In this document: one piece after another, positions 1 to 4,619 of the stretch
Position numbering within the stretch: the stretch's first letter is position 1
Layout: the number at the start of each line of letters is the position of its first letter
Assembly: GCA_937907715.1 (NCBI GenBank)
Contig: CALERM010000047.1
Location: 1 to 5,147, forward strand
Source of the DNA: an uncultured Clostridia bacterium
GTDB lineage: Bacteria > Bacillota > Clostridia > Oscillospirales > Oscillospiraceae
DNA: 5,147 nt
Direction of reading: 5' to 3'
Program-made: the position numbers and the translations under genes
Notes under the pieces: model-generated
Databases searched by the model: none
What the model was told of the DNA's origin: nothing
The model's input: the letters and a program-made list of their open reading frames with translations, nothing else

Positions 1-424
1 CGGCAGCCTGCGCGTCCTGCAGGACGGAATCCCAGCCGGAGGTACCGGCGGCGGAAATGAGCAGATAGTCCACCTCGTCCTGGATGAACTTCTGAGCGGC
101 AGCGATCTGCTCGTCGTTCTTGAGGCTGTAGGCAAACGATGCGTCGTAGCCGTTTTCTTCGGTGAACATCGCCTTCAGGTCCTTATCGTTGGCGGTGCGG
201 TAGCCGGATTCGTTGGGGTCGTTGTTGATGATGCCAACCTTGATGAGCGCGCCCTCGGAAGCGGCGGGAGCCTCGGCGGCGGTTTCCGTGGAGGTCTCGG
301 CGGAGGTTTCAGCGGATGCTTCGGCAGAAGCGTCGGCGGGAGCCGTCTCAGCGGACTGCTGCGCGCAGGCGCAGAACGTGGCGATCATGGCAATCGCCAG
401 AAGCAGAGCAAGAATCTTTTTCAT
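1..424 (-). CDS. Sugar ABC transporter substrate-binding lipoprotein, YtfQ-like (partial, C-terminus off the left edge)
   Basis: Only the first 141 residues are visible; the frame stays open to the window edge. The protein starts MKKILALLLAIAMIATF with a basic n-region and hydrophobic core, and a probable lipid-attached Cys20 (F-C-A-C, a slightly unusual lipobox). Residues 21-58 are a low-complexity Ala/Ser/Glu/Thr/Pro tether. The periplasmic-binding-protein type 1 fold begins near residue 60 (IKVGIINNDPNESGYRTAN) and continues through EENGYDASF, FIQDEVDYLLISAAGTSGW and SVLQDAQAA. These motifs align in order with the YtfQ-like protein at 2212-3201 and with the E. coli galactofuranose-binding YtfQ family, so an extracellular sugar-capture role for a CUT2-type ABC importer is well supported. 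Permease and ATPase genes would be expected beyond position 1. The start is set by an AGTGAGGAAA ribosome binding site at 431-440. The substrate is unknown; the AraR-like neighbour hints at arabinose or another furanose. Confidence 0.9.
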   Translation of the reverse strand, partial: MKKILALLLAIAMIATFCACAQQSAETAPADASAEASAETSAETSTETAAEAPAASEGALIKVGIINNDPNESGYRTANDKDLKAMFTEENGYDASFAYSLKNDEQIAAAQKFIQDEVDYLLISAAGTSGWDSVLQDAQAA

Positions 425-430
425 GATTTG

Positions 431-440
431 TTTCCTCACT
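431..440 (-). promoter_or_regulatory. Ribosome binding site of the binding-protein gene at 424
   Basis: On the minus strand AGTGAGGAAA lies about 6 to 9 bases before the ATG at 424-422. It fixes the start codon. It is only about 14 bases from the end of the 164-base palindromic element. Confidence 0.75.
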
Positions 441-453
441 TTCAGATTGTTTT

Positions 454-617
454 AAGGAAGCTCTGATTCAATCGGCGGCTGCGGACGGCGAGAGATTTTT
501 CGCCAAGGCGAGGTTTGGAAAACGGCGGAATACTTTGTGTATTTCCCGTTTTTCAAACCGAAGAATTGTCGGAAAAGATCCGTCGTCCACGGTCGGGGAT
601 TGATTCAGAGGTTCCTT
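454..617. repeat. 164-base near-palindromic element with 20-base terminal inverted repeats (MITE-like or REP-like)
   Basis: The ends AAGGAAGCTCTGATTCAATC (454-473) and the reverse complement of 598-617 match at 18 of 20 positions. Pairing continues on the same centre (535.5): 476-490 pairs with 581-595 with one mismatch and some G-T pairs, and 512-525 pairs with 546-559 (GGTTTG...AAAACGG against CCGTTTTTCAAACC) with a single G-T pair. The apex can be closed by AATAC/GTATT around a TTTGT loop. Between these arms (491-511 against 560-580) pairing is poor, giving an internal bulge, where a small local hairpin (487-491/500-504) can form instead. No transposase is encoded and I see no clear target duplication in the flanks. 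This architecture fits a non-autonomous miniature transposable element or an intergenic palindromic repeat family. Copy number elsewhere in the genome is unknown. Confidence 0.72.
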
Positions 618-647
618 GTGGTTCAGGCGTTTGCCTGTCATGGCTCT

Positions 648-676
648 ATTAAAGCGCGCGAGGACGAAGAAAACAA
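648..676 (-). promoter_or_regulatory. Candidate sigma-A promoter for the binding-protein gene at 424
   Basis: On the minus strand TTGTTT (676-671) and TTTAAT (653-648) are separated by exactly 17 bases. The -10 matches TATAAT at five of six positions; the -35 matches TTGACA at only three of six, as in activator-dependent promoters. Transcription would begin near 641, giving a leader of roughly 215 bases that contains the whole palindromic element. The position directly downstream of four direct repeats supports it, but this is pattern matching only. Confidence 0.4.
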
Positions 677-681
677 TCTGG

Positions 682-772
682 CGAACAGCTTCCGGCAAAG
701 ATTCGGCACAGTGTGCAGACAGCTTATAGGGCTTTCTTTCCGGAGACGGACAGCTTTTCCGGCGGACAGTTA
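682..772 (-). promoter_or_regulatory. Four direct repeats AAGCTGTYYG upstream of the candidate promoter (possible activator sites)
   Basis: Read on the minus strand, decamers lie at 691-682 (AAGCTGTTCG), 725-716 (AAGCTGTCTG), 756-747 (AAGCTGTCCG) and 772-763 (TAACTGTCCG). All have the same orientation. The nearest ends 5 bases upstream of the candidate -35, and start-to-start spacings are 34, 31 and 16 bases, the first two close to three helical turns. Same-direction repeats abutting a weak -35 are typical of AraC-type activator sites. The response regulator encoded at 4606-5147 is the obvious candidate to bind them, but this assignment is inference. Confidence 0.4.
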
Positions 773-1040
773 TTTCTTGCGCGGTAAGGTTTGTTTTCTT
801 CCGATTATGCTGCCGGTTTTGTTCGTTATTTTCAGGTTTCGCAGAACCGGGTTTCGGAATACCGGCAGAGAGGCACCCGAAAAAAACGACGGTCAGCAGA
901 CGAGAAGTGTTTGAAATCTTACTGCGTGTGTCGGAAAATTTTCGAAAAAAGGCAGTGCAAATTTTAGCGTTGTCTGTGAAACATCAGAAAAATCTTCGCC
1001 TGCCCTTCCTATTTCCCAAAGAAAACGAACAACTCCAGCG

Positions 1041-1069
1041 ATGAAGTTTGGAAAACCCTGTGCTACAAT
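1041..1069 (+). promoter_or_regulatory. Extended -10 promoter of the araR-like gene
   Basis: TGCTACAAT (1061-1069) is an extended -10 element (TGn followed by TACAAT, five of six matches to TATAAT). Seventeen bases upstream, ATGAAG (1041-1046) is a weak -35 with three matches, which an extended -10 can tolerate. The predicted start near 1076 leaves a leader of about 20 bases in which the ribosome binding site comes almost immediately. Confidence 0.6.
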
Positions 1070-1077
1070 ATATAGCA
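1061..1077. promoter_or_regulatory. 17-base dyad TGCTA-N7-TAGCA over the araR -10 (possible autoregulatory operator)
   Basis: The sequence TGCTACAATATATAGCA has perfect five-base arms around a centre at 1069, plus one further matching pair inside. It covers the -10 and the expected transcription start, where a repressor would block its own promoter. It does not resemble the Bacillus AraR operator, so binding by this regulator is a guess. Confidence 0.35.
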
Positions 1078-1078
1078 G

Positions 1079-1086
1079 AAAGGGGG
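1079..1086 (+). promoter_or_regulatory. Ribosome binding site deciding the araR start
   Basis: AAAGGGGG ends 10 bases before the ATG at 1097. An in-frame TTG at 1088 would leave a single base between it and this site, so ATG 1097 is the preferred start. Confidence 0.65.
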
Positions 1087-1096
1087 CTTGACGCGC

Positions 1097-2164
1097 ATGA
1101 CGCCCAAATATGAGCAGCTGGTCACGGCGCTCCGGCAGACGCTGCCGCAGTGGTACGCGGACGGACAGCAAAAGCTTCCGAGCGAGCAGGCGCTTGCCGC
1201 GCAGTTTTCCGTCAGCCGCCAGACGATTCGGCAGGCGCTGGCTGTGCTGGAACGCGAGGGACTGCTTCAAAAGCGGCGGGGCAGCGGCAGCTTCCTCTGC
1301 CCGGCAGCAGCCAATTTTGAGCGGCGCATCGCCGTAATCGCGACCTCGCTCAGCGACTACATTTTCCCGTCTCTTCTCAAGGACATTCAGGCCTGCCTTT
1401 CCGCGCAGGGCTTTTCCGTCGTCATCCACGCCACGGAAAACTCCATCCGCCGCGAGCGCGAGATTTTGCAGCAGCTACTGCTCGAGCCTCCGGCGGGGAT
1501 CCTGATCGAGGGCTGCAAAACGGCGCTGCCGAGCCCGAACGCCGAGCTCTATCAGGCGCTCAGGCGCCGCGGCACGCCGCTGACATTCCTGCATGGAAGC
1601 TGCCGCGAGTTGCCGGAGGCGTTCTGCGTCGGTGATGATAACTACGGCGGCGGATACCTGCTGGCCGGGCACCTGATCCGAAACGGACATAAAAAAATCG
1701 CCGGAATTTTCAAATCCGACGATGTGCAGGGACCGGACCGCTATCATGGCGTGGTCTGCGCGATGCGCGACGCGGGGCTTTTCCCGCTCGATGAAAATTT
1801 TCTCTGGTTTTCCAGCTTCCAGCGCTATCAGCTCGTGGAATTGCAGGACGAGTCCGTGCTGCAGGGCTTTCTTTGCCAGCAGCTGCTTGGCTGCACGGCC
1901 GTGGTCTGCTACAATGACGAGATCGCCTTTCATCTCATCCGGACGCTTCTGCGCGCGGGAAAGCGCGTGCCGGAGGATGTCGCCGTCGTGAGCTTCGATA
2001 ACAGCTACTACAGCACCTTCGGCCCTGTCGGCATCACCTCCGCCGGACACGAGCCGCACGCAATGGGATACGCGGCAGCGGAGAACCTCCTCGATCAGAT
2101 CCGCCGCCAGCCATGCCGAAGCGTCCGGCTGCCGTGGACATTGTATGAGCGGCAGAGCGGGTAA
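1097..2164 (+). CDS. araR: AraR-like transcriptional repressor (GntR-type HTH fused to LacI/GalR-type sugar-binding domain)
   Basis: This 355-residue cytoplasmic regulator has an N-terminal GntR-type winged helix (about residues 1-68: MTPKYEQLVTALRQ, LPSEQALAAQFSVSRQTIRQ, ALAVLEREGLLQKRRGSGSF) and a C-terminal LacI/GalR-type effector domain from residue 77 (IAVIATSLSDYIFPSLLKDI, GILIEGCKTALPSPN, GIFKSDDVQGPDRYHG, VVCYNDEIAFHLI, VPEDVAVVSFDNS). From memory, these blocks, including SDYIFPS, the FK-DD-QG stretch and CYNDEIA, correspond in order to Bacillus subtilis AraR, which is about the same length (362 residues). AraR represses arabinose genes and releases DNA on binding L-arabinose; that ligand is inferred here by homology, since relatives may have other effectors. 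It is divergent from the sugar-binding-protein gene at 424 and convergent with the sensory operon, and it carries its own promoter and terminator, so it is probably monocistronic. Confidence 0.88.
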   Translation: MTPKYEQLVTALRQTLPQWYADGQQKLPSEQALAAQFSVSRQTIRQALAVLEREGLLQKRRGSGSFLCPAAANFERRIAVIATSLSDYIFPSLLKDIQACLSAQGFSVVIHATENSIRREREILQQLLLEPPAGILIEGCKTALPSPNAELYQALRRRGTPLTFLHGSCRELPEAFCVGDDNYGGGYLLAGHLIRNGHKKIAGIFKSDDVQGPDRYHGVVCAMRDAGLFPLDENFLWFSSFQRYQLVELQDESVLQGFLCQQLLGCTAVVCYNDEIAFHLIRTLLRAGKRVPEDVAVVSFDNSYYSTFGPVGITSAGHEPHAMGYAAAENLLDQIRRQPCRSVRLPWTLYERQSG

Positions 2165-2170
2165 AATAAG

Positions 2171-2205
2171 ACGTGTGCATCCGATTTTGGGTGCACACGT
2201 TTTTT
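2171..2205 (+). terminator. Rho-independent terminator after araR, possibly bidirectional
   Basis: ACGTGTGCATCC pairs with GGGTGCACACGT (12-base stem with one G-T pair, loop GATTTT, 2171-2200), followed by six T. It starts 7 bases after the araR stop. The sensory operon ends at 2212 on the other strand, and its 3' side after the hairpin reads CTTATTTTA, a weaker U-tract, so one hairpin may serve both converging transcripts. Confidence 0.9.
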
Positions 2206-2211
2206 ATGCGT

Positions 2212-3201
2212 TTAATAAATGCGTTCGGCAAGCAGCTCCTCGGTGATCTGCTCTGCGGTAAAGAGGGCTTCCGGGACATAGGAGAGCTTCTCGGGCGTTT
2301 CGCCGCGCTCGAGCTGCTCGATGATCGCGCGCACGCGAGGGCCGTGCAGGGGATTGCATTCGGCGCACAGACCGATCTTCCCTTCCTTGCAGTACGAAAG
2401 CGCCCGGCGCACTGCGTCAAACGAGATGAGCGTCACGCCGCCAGTCCCGTAGGAGATGCCCAGCTCGTCCATCGCCTGCATCACGCCGAAGCACATATTG
2501 TCGTTTTCACAGTACACCACATCCGGCGCGGGACTCTTTTGCAGATAGGAAAGCGTTTCCTCATAGGCTTTTGCCTGCGTAAAATCGCCGTTGAACTGCG
2601 CGCTGATCGTCCAGTTTCCATGCTTTTCCACGCCCGCTTCCAGCGCCGCGCTGCGCTGAAGCTGCGCCGTAGAGCCGGGCGTGCCCTGTAAGTGGAGAAT
2701 CTGTACGTCCTCGTCCGTTTCCCCGTGCGCGTCCAGCGCTTCCGCCAGCCACGAAACGGCCTCATCGGCGGTTTTCCGAAAGTCCGAGCCGACCCAGCTT
2801 GTGTAAAGCGAGGCGTCGCTGACCTCTACCTGCCGGTCGACGATAATAACCGGGATATCTGCCGCGCGCGCCTCCTCCAGCACGCTCTCCCAACCGGACT
2901 CCGTGACGGGCGCGAGCACGATGTAGTCGACGTCCTGCTGGATGAATGTGCGGATCGCCTTGAACTGGTTTTCCTGCTTCTGCCGGGCATTGTCAAACAG
3001 CAGTTCAAAGCCGTTTTCCTCGCTGAGCGCCTCGCGCATGGACTCGGTGTTGGCAACCCGCCAGTCCGACTCCGCGCCGACCTGCGAAAAGCCGACGGTA
3101 ATGAGCGTCGTCTCCTCCTCCGGCGTCTGCCGGACATAGGGCATGCAGCCGCTCAGAAAGAGCGCAAGACCGCAAATCAGAGCAATCAGGCGTTCTTTCA
3201 T
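2212..3201 (-). CDS. YtfQ-like sugar-binding lipoprotein, probable sensor component of a three-component system
   Basis: The 329-residue product begins MKERLIALICGLALFLSGC, a lipoprotein signal with a classical LSGC lipobox (Cys19). The rest is one periplasmic-binding-protein type 1 domain: VGFSQVGAESDWRVANTES (36-54), ARQKQENQFKAIRTFIQQ (72-89), DYIVLAPVTESGWESVLEEA (92-111), IPVIIVDRQVE (116-126), LQGTPGSTAQLQRS (171-184), NGDFTQAKAYEE (204-215), ENDNMCFGVMQAMDELG (232-248), then ECNPLHGP near 281. This pattern is that of E. coli YtfQ, a galactofuranose-binding protein. A longer frame begins upstream, but the start at 3201 has an AAAGGAGG site 7 bases before it and gives an intact signal peptide. 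Its ATG overlaps the kinase stop (ATGA), so it is translationally coupled to the kinase. No permease or ATPase follows before the terminator, which argues for sensing rather than import. Substrate inferred to be a furanose or pentose. Confidence 0.88.
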   Translation of the reverse strand: MKERLIALICGLALFLSGCMPYVRQTPEEETTLITVGFSQVGAESDWRVANTESMREALSEENGFELLFDNARQKQENQFKAIRTFIQQDVDYIVLAPVTESGWESVLEEARAADIPVIIVDRQVEVSDASLYTSWVGSDFRKTADEAVSWLAEALDAHGETDEDVQILHLQGTPGSTAQLQRSAALEAGVEKHGNWTISAQFNGDFTQAKAYEETLSYLQKSPAPDVVYCENDNMCFGVMQAMDELGISYGTGGVTLISFDAVRRALSYCKEGKIGLCAECNPLHGPRVRAIIEQLERGETPEKLSYVPEALFTAEQITEELLAERIY

Positions 3202-4619
3202 GCCTCCGCCTCCTTTCGGATGGGAAAGCGCAGAGTAACTGCTGTCCCGGAATTTACTTCGCTTTCCAGCTCCATCGAGCATTGCCCGCCGTATAAAAGC
3301 CGCAGCCGCCGGTAGACCGTCCGCACGCCGAAGCCGATCTGCTCTTCCGCGTCCAGACTCAGCCGCAGCTGCTGCAAACGCTCCGGCGTCATGCCCGCGC
3401 CGTCGTCGCGCACGGTGATGCGGACATGCTCATCTTCCCTCGCGGCATCGACGAGAATATGCCCCAGACCGCGGCGCAGCTTAATGCCGTGGTAAAGCGC
3501 GTTTTCTACCAATGGCTGAAGCGTCAGCTTCGGCAGCATGCACCCGCGCAGCTCCGGCTGGACATGGATTTCATAGCACAAAATATCACGGTAGCGCACC
3601 TGCTGAATTTCCAGATAGCTGCGCACATGGATTTCCTCCTCGCCCAGCGTAATGATATCGCGTCCCTGGCTCAGGGAGCTCCGGAAAAAATTCGATAAAC
3701 TCGTGACCATTTCGACCGCCCGCTCGTTCTTTCCGGTTTCCACAAGCCAGATGATCGTGTCGAGCGTATTGTAAAGAAAATGCGGGTTGATCTGGCTTTG
3801 CAGCAGCGCCAGCTCCATGGCACGCAGCTTGTCCTGCTCGAGCCGGTTGAGCTCCATCTGCTGCTGCAAATGCTGCGCCATCTGCTCAAGGCTGTTGCTG
3901 AGCGCTTGCAGCGTTTCGTCCGAAGCGACGACAGGCTCCCGCACGGCAAGATCGCCCTCGCCGATGGACTGCGCACGCTCTCGAAGCGCGTAGATCGGCT
4001 GGGTGATGCTGCGGCTGATTGCCGCCGAGCGGCGCATGAGAACGACCACAAGCACCAGCGCGCCCACCGCCACCAGACCCAGCTCCAGCCAGAGCCGCGC
4101 GGTCAGCGCCGCCTGCAGAGAATCGAGATACCCCGCCTCATGGTAGAGATAGGTATAGAAATACTGCTGAATCAGTTCGGTCAGAATGTAGATGTTGGAT
4201 TCCAGCTGCTCCATTCTCGCCTCATAGCCGTCCATCTCGGTGATCTGCACGATGCGCTCACGCAGATTCTCGCACAGACTGATGGCGCTTGTAATCGCCT
4301 TCCGGCTCTGCCTGTCCTGCGTGCCGGCAAGAAGCTCCTGCGCAAGCGCCGTTGCCTCATCGACCTCCTGCAGCGGCAGCGTCTCGCCGTAGCTGCTGTC
4401 GATGACGTAATAGTACATTTTAAGGTCGACGTCCTCCTTGAAGTTCTGGTTGAACTGGGAGGCTCTGACGATGTTGGCGGTGACGAGAGAATACTGCCGG
4501 TTATGCAGAAGCAGAATCGACAGTGTCGCTGCAAGAATCACGCAGACGAGAAGCAGCATGCTCCAAAGAAGCCGCCGCAGCGTTCCGTCCAGCGATGCAT
4601 GCGCCTCATTTCGCTTCAT
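3198..4619 (-). CDS. Sensor histidine kinase, LytS/YesM family (HAMP, His_kinase, HATPase_c)
   Basis: The 473-residue membrane kinase has a first transmembrane helix at about 17-38, an extracellular region of some 135 residues (39-175) that appears wholly helical with no domain I recognise, a second transmembrane helix at about 176-195, and a HAMP region (about 196-250, ITQPIYALRERAQSIGEGDL). A coiled-coil-like stretch leads to the His_kinase motif LLQSQINPHFLYNTLD with phospho-acceptor His280. The ATPase domain has LQPLVENALYHGI (N box, Asn373), DDGAGM (405-410) and GFGVRTVYRRL (429-439), where the family more often has a GIGL-type motif. It would phosphorylate the regulator encoded just upstream. 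Start 4619 is preferred over longer in-frame starts because an AAAGGAAG site lies upstream at 4626-4633 and the transmembrane helix then sits normally. It overlaps the regulator by 14 bases and the binding protein by 4. Confidence 0.93.
   Translation of the reverse strand: MKRNEAHASLDGTLRRLLWSMLLLVCVILAATLSILLLHNRQYSLVTANIVRASQFNQNFKEDVDLKMYYYVIDSSYGETLPLQEVDEATALAQELLAGTQDRQSRKAITSAISLCENLRERIVQITEMDGYEARMEQLESNIYILTELIQQYFYTYLYHEAGYLDSLQAALTARLWLELGLVAVGALVLVVVLMRRSAAISRSITQPIYALRERAQSIGEGDLAVREPVVASDETLQALSNSLEQMAQHLQQQMELNRLEQDKLRAMELALLQSQINPHFLYNTLDTIIWLVETGKNERAVEMVTSLSNFFRSSLSQGRDIITLGEEEIHVRSYLEIQQVRYRDILCYEIHVQPELRGCMLPKLTLQPLVENALYHGIKLRRGLGHILVDAAREDEHVRITVRDDGAGMTPERLQQLRLSLDAEEQIGFGVRTVYRRLRLLYGGQCSMELESEVNSGTAVTLRFPIRKEAEA
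3209..3216 (-). promoter_or_regulatory. Ribosome binding site of the YtfQ-like gene, inside the kinase gene
   Basis: AAAGGAGG on the minus strand ends 7 bases before the ATG at 3201. It is near-consensus and lies within the last kinase codons. It selects 3201 over the longer in-frame extension, which would lack a signal peptide at its N-terminus. Confidence 0.8.

Larger units (their letters stand above)
425..1096. other. Long divergent intergenic region (regulatory)
   Basis: This 672-base gap separates the leftward binding-protein gene from the rightward AraR-like regulator. I see no convincing gene in it: the open frames lack ribosome binding sites, use GTG or TTG starts, and read across the palindromic element. 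What it holds is the palindromic element at 454-617, a candidate leftward promoter at 648-676, four direct repeats at 682-772, an inverted repeat 810-817/861-868, overlapping AT-rich palindromes at 934-948, and the araR promoter near 1041-1077. Positions 870-1040 otherwise show only AT-rich sequence without recognisable structure. The gap has lower GC than the flanking genes, as expected of a control region carrying an inserted repeat. Confidence 0.7.

Noticed and set aside
213..455. 80-residue plus-strand open frame rich in Ala, Ser and Val
   Set aside because: It is the antisense shadow of the Ala/Ser/Glu/Thr tether and signal peptide of the binding protein at 424.
445..626. Target-site duplication flanking the palindromic element
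   Set aside because: I compared the bases just outside 454 and 617 and found no convincing direct repeat, so insertion by transposition is not demonstrated.
624..637. Short hairpin CAGGC-GTTT-GCCTG as a terminator
   Set aside because: The stem is only five bases and no T-tract follows on either strand.
468..698. 76-residue minus-strand open frame
   Set aside because: It uses a TTG start without a ribosome binding site and runs through most of the palindromic element. It is probably a chance reading of the repeat, although such frames are often annotated as small hypothetical proteins.
537..914. 125-residue plus-strand open frame in the intergenic region
   Set aside because: It starts with GTG inside the apex of the palindromic element, has no ribosome binding site, and shows no recognisable domain; composition looks like translated non-coding DNA.
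425..1096. Bacillus-type AraR operator or catabolite-repression (cre) site
   Set aside because: No GTAC-cored AraR-like palindrome and no acceptable match to a cre consensus was found by eye in the intergenic region.
893..1429. 178-residue minus-strand open frame across the araR promoter and start
   Set aside because: It is antisense to the AraR-like gene, has no domain signature, and arises from GC-rich codon bias.
2173..3315. Long plus-strand open frames opposite the YtfQ-like gene
   Set aside because: Their translations show no family motifs, while the minus strand encodes a clear lipoprotein with signal peptide and conserved binding-protein motifs.
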